Shown here piece by piece: positions 7,642 to 13,516 of a stretch of 30,039 nucleotides of DNA (position 1 is the first letter of the stretch; each line of letters begins with the position of its first letter). The position numbers and the translations under genes are program-made. Location: positions 1-30,039 of the IMG/VR virus record IMGVR_UViG_3300009104_000083; one strand, written 5' to 3'. Origin of the DNA: a virus. The notes under the pieces are model-generated. The model was not told the DNA's origin, ran no database searches, and worked only from the letters and a program-made list of their open reading frames with translations.

Positions 7642-7834
7642 CATATCTTGCGTTTTCCGAATAATACAAACCAGAAACCCGAACTACAAGCAGTTCACAG
7701 TTCCGGTTTTGTATGTGGGTGGGAACTATATAAATTAAGTAGGCCCGCGCCCCCTCCCCGTCCTCTTTTTCCGACCCCCTCAACATTAATGAACCTAAAC
7801 TGTTGGTTCTAGTTTGTTGGGGAGTGCTTGAACT
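7622..7834. repeat. GAACT motif array in the divergent control region
   Basis: The pentamer GAACT or its complement occurs seven times: 7622, 7631, 7681, 7692 (reverse), 7699 (reverse), 7723 and 7830. Less than one would be expected in the 391-base gap. Two form the direct repeat GAACTTTTAGAACTTTT, and two pairs lie in an 11-bp inverted repeat (7675-7685 with 7699-7709, one mismatch). The spacing between the early and late promoters suggests operator sites. The rest of the gap (7740-7870) holds a C-rich stretch and a purine-rich tract and shows no gene I trust. Confidence 0.45.
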
Positions 7835-7908
7835 GACTGCAGAGAAAAGAAAGAGAGAGAGAAGTACCCAAAACAAACAAATGATTTATTAGAAAACGTA
7901 AATAATTA

Positions 7909-7937
7909 TTGACCTGATGAAATGTTTAAACTAGAAT
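7909..7937 (+). promoter_or_regulatory. sigma70-type early promoter
   Basis: TTGACC (7909-7914), a 17-base spacer and TAGAAT (7932-7937) match 5/6 and 5/6 of the consensus. It lies 37 bases before the first early gene, so the leader is short. The spacer contains a GTTTAAAC palindrome (7924-7931). It is the best promoter in the window and indicates that host RNA polymerase starts the early operon. Confidence 0.8.
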
Positions 7938-7973
7938 CACTCTATCACTAAATAAAAGAGGATACTTATACAG

Positions 7974-8171
7974 ATGAAGCAATATCAAAGACACTTAGAA
8001 ATGGCCGACAAACTGGCAGCAGTTGGAAACTACGGCTTAGCCATTACCAACATTGAAGCCCTCATCAGATCAGCGAGAAGCGATAAAGCGAAAGCATACT
8101 TGCAATCTAAGCTTTTAGATATAGACCTTAAGCGGCTTATGATTATCGAACTGTTAGACGCCTCCAACTAA
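7974..8171 (+). CDS. hypothetical early protein (65 aa)
   Basis: First gene after the early promoter. The 65 residues are predicted to be all helix, with MADKLAAVGNYGLAITNIEA (10-29) and a heptad-like Leu/Ile pattern that recalls a single tetratricopeptide-type hairpin. No family is recognised. The GAGG sequence about 12 bases upstream is a weak ribosome site. First-in-operon position is typical of host-takeover genes, but nothing in the sequence shows the target. Confidence 0.55.
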   Translation: MKQYQRHLEMADKLAAVGNYGLAITNIEALIRSARSDKAKAYLQSKLLDIDLKRLMIIELLDASN

Positions 8172-8206
8172 TCTATCCAAATCAATTAACTAAGGAGAAG
8201 AAAGCA

Positions 8207-8467
8207 ATGAGCAGGCAATACCCAATCTACAACAAAGTCACCGCTTGTATCTATAAGTCAGATAAAAGCTACGGAGTGCGGGAAACTGGCGAGGTGGAAG
8301 TGTTAGTCGGTACATCCAGCAAGAACTCGCACCACTTCGTTAAGCACTCAACAACCCACAGAATCCATGACAACGGCGACCGTGAGTATAGATTTTATGT
8401 TGACGGCCAAGTGATCAAGACAGCAATCCTAAAGAAAGGCGAGTCTAAATTATCGATAACTAATTAG
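8207..8467 (+). CDS. conserved phage early protein, unknown role (86 aa)
   Basis: It begins MSRQYPIYNKVTACIYKSDK and has SKNSHHFVKHSTTHR (about 46-60) and DREYRFYVDGQ, a pattern I recall from a family of small phage proteins of unknown function. The fold is probably mostly beta. A strong AAGGAG ribosome site precedes ATG 8207, stronger than that of the preceding gene. A GC hairpin follows the stop. It appears soluble, with no catalytic motif visible. Confidence 0.65.
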   Translation: MSRQYPIYNKVTACIYKSDKSYGVRETGEVEVLVGTSSKNSHHFVKHSTTHRIHDNGDREYRFYVDGQVIKTAILKKGESKLSITN

Positions 8468-8484
8468 CTAAATTTTTAAAGAAC

Positions 8485-8508
8485 GAGAGGGCGTTTAAAC
8501 GTCCTCTT
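8485..8508 (+). terminator. hairpin after the second early gene, possible attenuator
   Basis: GAGAGGGCG, TTTAAA and CGTCCTCTT form a stem of about 11 pairs with G-T wobbles and a very short loop centred on a GTTTAAAC palindrome. No T-run follows (TTATGCC), so termination would be partial at best. It may instead protect or process the mRNA. Confidence 0.4.
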
Positions 8509-8544
8509 ATGCCGTAAGTATATAAAAACTAAGGAGAAAAAACA

Positions 8545-8964
8545 ATGAGCGCACAAGCAATCGAGACATACAGAAGCAAAAAACATTTAGGGCTCAGGGA
8601 GCAGGTTCAGACTTTAGTAGAGAAAGACCACAACCTTATTAGTTTAAATCCCGAAGTAATTGGGGTATTAAATTTAACTTACACAATGCTGAACAAATCT
8701 ATTATCGACGCAAATGAAAGTATCCGTCGACTGGCTATGCTTTTCCATGTTGATTACGACGAATTAAAAGCAGGTGAAAGACGTAAGATACCTGCTCTGT
8801 TTGCAACTGGAACAAAAAGCACGGTCACTTTTTATAAAACCAAACGAGGTGATAGGCGTATTTCTATCCAAAAAATCAACAAGGAAGCTGAGGTTGGAGA
8901 CACTCTGAACCTCACCTATGCCCACTCCGCAGATGGAAGTCTAATTCTGGTTGTGAGGGTGTAA
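8545..8964 (+). CDS. hypothetical early protein (139 aa)
   Basis: A 139-residue soluble protein with a helical first half (KKHLGLREQVQTLVEKDHN, residues about 11-29; NESIRRLAMLFHVDYDELK, about 58-76) and a beta-type second half (KSTVTFYKTKRGDRRISIQK). The first half could hold a helix-turn-helix, with LAMLFHVDYDELKAG like the second half of such a domain, but this is weak. A strong AAGGAG site precedes the start. No family is recognised. Confidence 0.55.
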   Translation: MSAQAIETYRSKKHLGLREQVQTLVEKDHNLISLNPEVIGVLNLTYTMLNKSIIDANESIRRLAMLFHVDYDELKAGERRKIPALFATGTKSTVTFYKTKRGDRRISIQKINKEAEVGDTLNLTYAHSADGSLILVVRV

Positions 8965-8966
8965 CC

Positions 8967-9119
8967 ATGAAAAAACTTCACAGAGCGGCCAAAAATTCTT
9001 GGATAGGGTATCGTGAGTTTGGCAAGGGAGTCCTGATTGGCGCGGCGTTTACATTTGGCGCGGCGTTTACGGCGTTTTATTTTTATGCCCTTATCACTTT
9101 TATTTTTCTTGTCGGGTAG
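8967..9119 (+). CDS. single-span membrane microprotein (50 aa)
   Basis: A 50-codon gene from ATG 8967, two bases after the previous stop, with GAGGGTG as ribosome site. It has a basic amphipathic head (KKLHRAAKNSWIGYREFGKG) and one hydrophobic segment (residues about 21-49) ending in LVG. The segment contains an internal tandem repeat of GGCGCGGCGTTTAC, giving GAAFTFGAAFT. It most likely sits in the inner membrane with the N-terminus in the cytoplasm. The role is unknown; early membrane proteins of phages often act in exclusion or in taking over the host. Confidence 0.55.
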   Translation: MKKLHRAAKNSWIGYREFGKGVLIGAAFTFGAAFTAFYFYALITFIFLVG

Positions 9120-9122
9120 CCC

Positions 9123-9368
9123 ATGAGCGTCATCAGACCATATCACGACCAAAAAGACACTGTGACTATTAAACTTAACGGAGCAGAGATTGAGTACGAG
9201 GTTAATTACGACGTAGTTTTAGCCGAACCGGACATTGGAGTATTCGGAAACGGCAACGTAGCGATTGTACTTAATTGGGCAAGAAACCTGGAGACTGATG
9301 AACACCTAAACGACAACACGATAATCGAGAGTTTGATTACAGACGAGCTGTTTAAACAGCTTCCCTAA
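9123..9368 (+). CDS. hypothetical early protein (81 aa)
   Basis: An acidic 81-residue protein (TIKLNGAEIEYEVNYDVV near the N-terminus, then NDNTIIESLITDELFKQLP at the end). It is predicted soluble with a beta-rich first half. It starts four bases after the microprotein stop, which shows cotranslation. Two terminator-like hairpins follow its stop, so it is probably the last gene of the first early transcript. No family is recognised. Confidence 0.55.
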   Translation: MSVIRPYHDQKDTVTIKLNGAEIEYEVNYDVVLAEPDIGVFGNGNVAIVLNWARNLETDEHLNDNTIIESLITDELFKQLP

Positions 9369-9375
9369 TTAAAAA

Positions 9376-9400
9376 CGCCACCCTGCATAACAAGGTGGCG
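9376..9400 (+). terminator. hairpin after the first early gene group
   Basis: CGCCACC (9376-9382) pairs with GGTGGCG (9394-9400) around an 11-base loop. A-rich sequence precedes and CTGTTGATTTGAT follows, so the T-tract is broken. It could act as a weak terminator in either direction. Confidence 0.5.
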
Positions 9401-9410
9401 CTGTTGATTT

Positions 9411-9439
9411 GATATTCCGAGCGAAAGAGAATATCTTTT
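9411..9439 (+). terminator. second hairpin with T-tract
   Basis: GATATTC (9411-9417) pairs with GAATATC (9429-9435), followed directly by TTTTAAATT. The loop holds GCGAAAGA. With the preceding stem it makes a tandem terminator at the end of the first early gene group. The stem is AT-rich, so its strength is moderate. Confidence 0.55.
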
Positions 9440-9443
9440 AAAT

Positions 9444-9801
9444 TGTCGGCGGGTTAGCAGCCCTTAATGCCGAGCGGGAAAGAGAGAAAGCACTGAGCAC
9501 TACCGACAGTCGCAATTCTCCTATCCCCTCAAGCAATAAGTCAAGCATTCCCGCCACAAGATATTGTGGTGTTGCCTATGTCCGACCACTAAAAACTCAA
9601 GACATACTCCAAGTGAGGTTAAGCGAAGACAAAATCTAGGCGCTGTCTAACCCTTGACAACCTAGCCCATGAAGTCTGATGTATTCAGGAGCGATTCACT
9701 CTGGAGAGTGGCCGAAAGGCGGGGGAACATTGAGTACCTGATACACATTTTTTGTGTATTACTGTTGATTCAGGCATGAGTTAAAGGATTAGCTTCATGG
9801 G
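9444..9801 (+). ncRNA. candidate structured noncoding RNA
   Basis: This stretch has no convincing gene but many complementary segments. The 3' part looks like a closed multi-branch domain: CCCATGAAG (9666-9674) pairs with CTTCATGGG (9793-9801) and encloses CTGA/TCAG (9676-9688), CACTC-TGGA-GAGTG (9697-9710), GCC-GAAA-GGC (9711-9720), and CCTGA/TCAGG (9737-9741, 9770-9774) around ATACACA/TGTGTAT (9741-9759). In the 5' part, TGTCGG pairs with CCGACA (9444, 9503), GCGGGAA with TTCCCGC (9474, 9548, which would make a pseudoknot), CCACAA-GATA-TTGTGG is a perfect hairpin (9554-9569), and GGTTA pairs with TAACC (9617, 9648). No known RNA family is recognised. Strand and ends are inferred. It could also be the leader of the next gene or an origin. 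Confidence 0.4.
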
Positions 9802-9846
9802 GGAAAAAGGGGAAGTTATAACTTATTGAAACTACAGGAGAAAATT

Positions 9847-10218
9847 ATGTCTGATGATGATGATTTTGATACAACAGACCCGTTCAAACTATATCGAAGC
9901 GATGACCCAGAAACCTCAGCTATTGGGGCGCACATTGTCAATAGCGCACACTTGAAACAGATAGTGTATGCGATGGTTAAGGACTCTGGCATGAGAGGAC
10001 TAACCCCGAAGGAAGCTGAAGTAGCCTACGAAAAGCTCTTAGGAAGAAGAGTTACTGGCGGGACAATTTCCGGCAGACCCAAAAATTTAGAAGAGGATGG
10101 TTTGATCTTTTATTTGGGGGATAAGCGCGACAACAGCAGGGTTATGCGAGTCAAGGACTGGGATGGAAAGTTATTTTTAAACGCAGCCGGAGAAGCGGCT
10201 TTAATTGAGGAGAAATAG
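9847..10218 (+). CDS. winged-helix-type DNA-binding protein
   Basis: A 123-residue protein with an acidic N-terminus (MSDDDDFDTTDP) and DDPETSAIGAHIVNSAHLKQ (about 18-37). A winged-helix-like part follows: GLTPKEAEVAYEKLLGRRVT, then GRPKNLEEDGLIFYLGDKRD, where the second helix and wing would lie. Phages carry many small proteins built like this, usually called regulators. I chose ATG 9847 because AGGAG (9836-9840) lies six bases upstream; a TTG seven codons earlier (9826) is unlikely. It follows the candidate structured RNA and may be controlled by it. Confidence 0.6.
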   Translation: MSDDDDFDTTDPFKLYRSDDPETSAIGAHIVNSAHLKQIVYAMVKDSGMRGLTPKEAEVAYEKLLGRRVTGGTISGRPKNLEEDGLIFYLGDKRDNSRVMRVKDWDGKLFLNAAGEAALIEEK

Positions 10219-10416
10219 ATGAGCATAAGAGAAACCAACTTAATTGTTTTTTCGGCAGAAGAAGCGCAGTTGCTGAGGGATGTAATCACTCAGCCTCAAT
10301 TAACTCAGGAAGCAGAACATTTGCGGGTTCTTGAACAGTTTATTTCGTCAACTCAGGATTTGATCGTTGATGAAATTAAAGTCTTTACAACTAAAGTTAT
10401 AGAGGCTGACGCATGA
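10219..10416 (+). CDS. hypothetical protein (65 aa)
   Basis: A short helical protein (FSAEEAQLLRDVITQPQ and LRVLEQFISSTQDLIVDEIK). It starts at the base after the previous stop, with GGAGAAATAG as ribosome site, and its stop overlaps the next start by four bases (ATGA). It belongs to the replication-type operon. No family is recognised. The charge pattern and short length fit an adaptor or loader subunit, but this is only a guess. Confidence 0.55.
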   Translation: MSIRETNLIVFSAEEAQLLRDVITQPQLTQEAEHLRVLEQFISSTQDLIVDEIKVFTTKVIEADA

Positions 10417-10772
10417 GGAGAAGGGTGGCGTATTGCCAGCAGTTTGAAAGGTTTTGGGCGCGGGCAGACCCCTCACTTGGAGCAAAAGGAAGCAAGAAGG
10501 AGGCTTACGCAGCATGGGCATCTATGGTGGAGTCACAAGAGGACGCAGCTTTTATCATTCAAGCCTATGATGCTCAGGCACAAGCTAAGCGAGAGCTTAA
10601 AGGGAAGGGGCTTTTCTTTGCCCCATTCCCAAACCTATGCAGATACATAAAGCACGAGAGGTTCGATGATGGAATTGATCAACAGCAAAGCACCGGAACA
10701 AAAGATGATAGAAGAAAAGAAGAGTATCGCGCCTACCTGGAACACGCGAGAGCCAACTGGGGAGATACCTAG
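10413..10772 (+). CDS. replication protein of helicase-loader/DnaT-like type
   Basis: A 119-residue protein with QFERFWARADPSLGAKGSK (10-28) and KKEAYAAWASM (28-38). Later GLFFAPFPNLCRYIKHERFD (about 66-85) has the form of the FxPxPxxWLxxxRW motif found at the C-terminus of phage replication initiators and DnaT-like helicase loaders. Those proteins bring the host DnaB helicase to the phage origin. A candidate origin lies 350 bases downstream. The family match is by motif only, so the exact biochemical role is uncertain. Confidence 0.55.
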   Translation: MRRRVAYCQQFERFWARADPSLGAKGSKKEAYAAWASMVESQEDAAFIIQAYDAQAQAKRELKGKGLFFAPFPNLCRYIKHERFDDGIDQQQSTGTKDDRRKEEYRAYLEHARANWGDT

Positions 10773-11079
10773 AGAGCTTTGGGCGCGGGTATGGGCTTCT
10801 TTGGAGCTAAGCGGCTTAGTTACTGATGGAGTAGCCAGTGCAACGTCAGAATTTTGGCGGTCAAACTGCAAGAAGTTTAGTAATCAAGCATTAATAGAGG
10901 GAGCTAAGCGGTCTACGAATTTTGATGGCGGAAAATTGACGCTTCCTAAATTCAAAAAACTCTGCTTTGAAAACACAGCGTTTAAACGCTACGCAAAAGA
11001 AGAGTTAGAGAGCAAGCCACTCCCAAAAGAAGAGATAAAAAAAAGAATAGCCGAGCTAAAAGCCGCCTTGAAGATATAG
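10666..11079 (+). CDS. putative replication accessory protein
   Basis: A 137-residue protein read in another frame that overlaps the end of the previous gene by 107 bases; ATG 10666 has GAGAGG five bases upstream. It has PTGEIPRELWARVWASLEL (30-48), SEFWRSNCKKFSNQALIEGA (about 61-80) and a Lys/Glu-rich helical C-terminus (KEEIKKRIAELKAALKI). The layout fits the phage proteins that pair with a helicase loader, but I cannot name a family. The long overlap is unusual for this genome and hints that a later start may be used. Confidence 0.5.
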   Translation: MMELINSKAPEQKMIEEKKSIAPTWNTREPTGEIPRELWARVWASLELSGLVTDGVASATSEFWRSNCKKFSNQALIEGAKRSTNFDGGKLTLPKFKKLCFENTAFKRYAKEELESKPLPKEEIKKRIAELKAALKI

Positions 11080-11081
11080 AC

Positions 11082-11107
11082 CGGACAAAAGTTCAGAGTA
11101 TTGTCCG
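11082..11107 (+). other. inverted repeat after the replication genes
   Basis: CGGACAA (11082-11088) and TTGTCCG (11101-11107) form a perfect 7-bp stem with a 12-base loop, three bases after the upstream stop. No T-run follows, so it is either a weak terminator or a protein-binding site at the edge of the repeat and AT-rich region. Confidence 0.45.
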
Positions 11108-11120
11108 AAATTGTGAGGCG

Positions 11121-11215
11121 AATACGTTTGAGTACGTTTGAATACGGTTTCTAATAAACTTAATTATTGTTATTAATCCGTAAAAATTATATTATTTGGT
11201 TTATAAATAAACTAA
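11121..11215. other. candidate replication origin: 10-bp iterons plus AT-rich region
   Basis: Three 10-mers lie head to tail in exact register: AATACGTTTG (11121), AGTACGTTTG (11131) and AATACGGTTT (11141). The 10-base period puts them on one face of the helix, as with initiator-binding iterons. About 65 bases of very AT-rich DNA follow (11151-11215), suitable for unwinding. The position between helicase-loader-type genes and SSB/recombination genes supports an origin. No DnaA box was seen. The repeats could instead be operator sites for the promoter just downstream. Confidence 0.45.
11167..11195 (+). promoter_or_regulatory. candidate promoter for the recombination operon
   Basis: TTGTTA (11167-11172), 17 bases, TATTAT (11190-11195): 4/6 and 5/6 matches to sigma70 boxes, followed by a short leader with AAGGAG before ATG 11226. 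The whole stretch is AT-rich, which makes chance matches likely. Confidence 0.45.
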
Positions 11216-11225
11216 GGAGAACAGT

Positions 11226-11372
11226 ATGGGAAGAGTAAAAGAGGAGCTGTTAAGCGAAGCAGCTTGTTATGTTTGCGACAAAATATTGACGCATGAAGAG
11301 GAGAGCAAAGAGCTATGCTCTAAATGCGAAAACCAATCAGAGGAAGGAGAGCCAAATGCCAGTACAAATTAA
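11226..11372 (+). CDS. small zinc-finger protein (48 aa)
   Basis: A 48-codon gene with a strong AAGGAGA ribosome site. CYVC (14-17) and CSKC (31-34) make a four-cysteine zinc knuckle, with a very acidic spacer (HEEESKE). It overlaps the start of the next gene by 17 bases in another frame. Such mini zinc proteins often act as adaptors for transcription or recombination enzymes; nothing here shows the partner. Confidence 0.6.
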   Translation: MGRVKEELLSEAACYVCDKILTHEEESKELCSKCENQSEEGEPNASTN

Positions 11373-11955
11373 GGGCAAGCCATATGTAATGGTAAATGAG
11401 CGCTTAGAGCATATTCGCTCACAAGGGGAAGAGTATTACATTGATACGAGCATACAGTACATCAGCGAAGATCAGTCATTAGTGATTATGAAAGCCACAC
11501 TGTCCGACAAGGAGGGCAATGTTCTTTCTTCAGGTCACGCTCAAGAGAGCCAGTCAGACGCATCCTCAAAGGTCAATTCCACTAGCCACATAGAGAACTG
11601 TGAAACATCTGCTATTGGTAGATGCTTGGGCATCTATGGCATAGGCATAGATGGCTCTATAGCAAGCGCAGAGGAGGTCACTGACGCGATTATTAACCAG
11701 AAGGCTAATGAAGGTATAGCTAACGTGCTGGCTTGCTCTGAGGCTGCTAGGAGGCTGTTTGATGATGTTGTTGCTATCAAGGCGGGACTAAATGAGGCTG
11801 ATGATACGCACAGTATCGGTGATGCGGCGAGAGCTTGGTTTAATTTAGAGGAGTCAGACCAGAGGGCTTTATGGTTAGCCCCAAGCAAGGGTGGAATACT
11901 CACCACAGAAGAAAAGAGGAAATTGCAGTCATCACAAGTTAGAGAATCTATCTGA
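11356..11955 (+). CDS. putative ssDNA-annealing recombination protein (Erf/Rad52-like)
   Basis: A 199-residue protein starting MPVQIKGKPYVMVNERLEHI, with ATLSDKEGNVLSSGHAQE (about 57-74) and the strongly conserved ENCETSAIGRCLGIYGIG (about 90-107). It matches a group of phage proteins often annotated as single-strand binding or Erf-like annealing proteins, which pair complementary strands in recombination and in making concatemers for packaging. ATG 11356 is preferred over upstream in-frame ATG 11293 because AAGGAGA lies just before it. The adjacent SSB gene supports the role. Subfamily is uncertain. Confidence 0.55.
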   Translation: MPVQIKGKPYVMVNERLEHIRSQGEEYYIDTSIQYISEDQSLVIMKATLSDKEGNVLSSGHAQESQSDASSKVNSTSHIENCETSAIGRCLGIYGIGIDGSIASAEEVTDAIINQKANEGIANVLACSEAARRLFDDVVAIKAGLNEADDTHSIGDAARAWFNLEESDQRALWLAPSKGGILTTEEKRKLQSSQVRESI

Positions 11956-11968
11956 GTAAGGAGAAACA

Positions 11969-12427
11969 ATGAAAGGCTTAAATAAAGTATTGCTTATAGG
12001 AAATCTGGGGGCTGATCCAGATATTAGATACACCCAAGACAACGCGCCAGTGGCAAACTTCACTGTAGCAACCAATGAATATAGCAGCAAGAAGGAGCAG
12101 ATAACCGAATGGCATAAGTGCGTAGCGTTTGGTAGAGCTGGAGACAAGAACAATTTGGTCGAGAGATATATCAAACCTTATCTAAAGAAAGGCAACTCGG
12201 TTTACATTGAGGGCAGTCTCCAAACCACAAGTTACACAGACAGAGATGGAGTTAAGAAATATTCCACTCAAATAGTCGTGCGGGAGCTGCAAGGCTTATC
12301 CTCCTCAGCTCAGGGTGACTCTCAAGAAGCGCCGCCGAAACCCGCCGAAACCCGCCAAGAGCCGCCACAAGAAGCGGCCCAACAATTTAATCCAAGTGAG
12401 GACTTTGATGATGACATACCCTTCTGA
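11969..12427 (+). CDS. ssb: single-stranded DNA-binding protein
   Basis: A 152-residue SSB with the OB-fold start LNKVLLIGNLGADPDIRYTQ (4-23), ANFTVATNEY (29-38), EWHKCVAFGRAGD and VYIEGSLQTTSYTDRDG (76-92). The Pro/Gln-rich linker ends in the acidic tip DDDIPF (147-152), which in bacterial SSBs docks host replication and repair proteins. Keeping the tip suggests use with host enzymes. AAGGAG precedes ATG 11969. The repeat of GCCGCCGAAACCC in the linker region is a simple duplication. Confidence 0.95.
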   Translation: MKGLNKVLLIGNLGADPDIRYTQDNAPVANFTVATNEYSSKKEQITEWHKCVAFGRAGDKNNLVERYIKPYLKKGNSVYIEGSLQTTSYTDRDGVKKYSTQIVVRELQGLSSSAQGDSQEAPPKPAETRQEPPQEAAQQFNPSEDFDDDIPF

Positions 12428-12644
12428 CATACACCTGGGAAGGTGTATTAATATCGCGCATTCCATTAAGGACATTAAAAAAACTTTCATGGCTAAAGCC
12501 ATAGGGGTTACTGTTCAAAGGTACAGCAACATACTTAAAGACCCGAACCCAAGAATCCAGATTGCGCTTCAAGTATGCAATGTTTTGGGGATTAGTTTGG
12601 AGGAGCTGATTAGCTATGGTAACAAGCACGATAGTAACAAATGA
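12408..12644 (+). CDS. Cro/C1-type helix-turn-helix regulator
   Basis: A 78-residue protein with an XRE-type domain: KKTFMAKAIGVTVQRYSNIL (about 24-43) supplies the first helices with the recognition helix, and QIALQVCNVLGISLEELISY (51-70) the rest. The start at ATG 12408 has GAGGA six bases upstream; a longer in-frame version to 12315 would overlap ssb heavily. It overlaps ssb by 20 bases and the next gene by 29. It could bind the GAACT array or the iterons; the target is unknown. Confidence 0.65.
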   Translation: MMTYPSDIHLGRCINIAHSIKDIKKTFMAKAIGVTVQRYSNILKDPNPRIQIALQVCNVLGISLEELISYGNKHDSNK

Positions 12645-13086
12645 AAAAGACCTAAAGACTTGCAGCGATTCAATCAGGAAAATTGTAAAAAAGTCAGGAC
12701 ATTGTTCGGTAGCTTTCTCCTCTCAAGGGATGAAGTGCGAAGAGTTTGTTTTGAGAGGGCTTCCCCAAAACGCCTTATTTCATATATGGATAAGGGATGC
12801 GGCAGAAGCAGCGTTTGAGCAAGAGCCTACAGAGGTAGAGCTGGAGGGGATGAAAAGATACGTCAAGCAAAAATGCTATACACAAACCAAGCAAAATTTT
12901 TTAGTTCAATCGCTTGCAAACCCAAAGACAAAAGAAACTAGGCTGGATTTAACCTCAAGCTCTAAGTGGCTAAAGGGAGAAATGACTTTTGTTTTGGATT
13001 GGATGCAAGCGTTCTTTGCGGAGCAGGGTCTAATCCTAGAGGCAAAAGGCGAATATATAGAGCTTGTGGAAGCCCAGAGCAAATGA
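12616..13086 (+). CDS. NinB-like recombination protein
   Basis: A 156-residue protein with GLPQNALFHIWIRDAAEAA (about 49-67), resembling the QNxxxHxW core of NinB/Orf proteins, and LTSSSKWLKGEMTFVLDWMQ (about 116-135) at the place of the conserved Thr/Ser-Lys-xMTxF segment. Lambda NinB (Orf) helps load recombination enzymes on SSB-coated DNA. The neighbours SSB and a NinG-like protein match this context. It overlaps the regulator gene by 29 bases. The match is by pattern and needs a profile search. Confidence 0.5.
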   Translation: MVTSTIVTNEKDLKTCSDSIRKIVKKSGHCSVAFSSQGMKCEEFVLRGLPQNALFHIWIRDAAEAAFEQEPTEVELEGMKRYVKQKCYTQTKQNFLVQSLANPKTKETRLDLTSSSKWLKGEMTFVLDWMQAFFAEQGLILEAKGEYIELVEAQSK

Positions 13087-13214
13087 AGATCATTGTTGAG
13101 ATTGAGGAAGATGAAGCAGAAGAACTGAAGGATATGCTTAGAAAACTGGCAGAATTAGAGGAAGTCTTGGAAGAGTTACTAGAAAAGGTTTCAGAGGAAA
13201 AAGGAGAAGAATGA
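13083..13214 (+). CDS. acidic coiled-coil microprotein (43 aa)
   Basis: A 43-residue, Glu/Leu-rich protein (MKIIVEIEEDEAEELKDML, then LAELEEVLEELLEKVSEE). The ATGA overlap with the NinB-like gene and with the next gene marks it as a real operon member. A heptad pattern of Leu suggests a homodimeric coiled coil. The strong negative charge may mimic DNA or contact basic proteins such as recombinases; this is inference. No family is known to me. Confidence 0.5.
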   Translation: MKIIVEIEEDEAEELKDMLRKLAELEEVLEELLEKVSEEKGEE

Positions 13215-13516
13215 GCAAATACAAATCAACAGAACCTAGAGCTACACATACTTGTACTTGTTACGGGGGCTTGAAAGAGCAAGAGTATTATTATTGGGAT
13301 CGCAACCGTCCTTTCGGTTATTTAGTAATGGATTTGGTAGGGGTCACAGGTGGATTGAAGCTAGATGAAGACTTTTATGATTTAGACGAAATGGAACAAT
13401 ACGATGTAATGCAAGATTGGGTGATTACCTTGGAGTCGGAGTTTGACAAAACAAAATTACGCTACAACAAAAGATTCAAGCGGAAAAAGGAAAAGAGCGC
13501 AGAATGCCCAGATTAA
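13211..13516 (+). CDS. hypothetical protein (101 aa)
   Basis: An acidic and Tyr-rich 101-residue protein (EYYYWDRNRPFGYLVMDLVG about 25-44; DEDFYDLDEMEQYDVMQDW about 52-70) with a basic end (RYNKRFKRKKEK). A CTC motif near the N-terminus gives two cysteines, but there is no complete metal site. A GGAG site lies seven bases before ATG 13211, and its end overlaps the NinG-like gene by 13 bases. No family is recognised. Confidence 0.5.
   Translation: MSKYKSTEPRATHTCTCYGGLKEQEYYYWDRNRPFGYLVMDLVGVTGGLKLDEDFYDLDEMEQYDVMQDWVITLESEFDKTKLRYNKRFKRKKEKSAECPD

Noticed and set aside
7628-7876. An 82-codon minus-strand frame in the divergent control region
   Set aside because: It covers the GAACT motifs, the inverted repeat and C-rich DNA, has odd composition and no family look. 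More likely noncoding control DNA.
9676-9720. Hammerhead ribozyme from CTGATGT and CGAAAG segments
   Set aside because: The core needs CTGANGA and the helices between core boxes do not form in the needed order.
9690-9775. tRNA-Ser-like start (GGAGAGTGGCCGAAAGGCGG)
   Set aside because: No anticodon arm, no TTCGA-type T-loop and no closing acceptor stem follow.
9669-9779. A 36-codon frame (MKSDVFRSDSLWRVAERRGN...) with a hydrophobic end inside the candidate structured RNA, like a type I toxin peptide
   Set aside because: No ribosome site precedes the ATG, the frame spans the strongest predicted hairpins, and frames of this length are common by chance.
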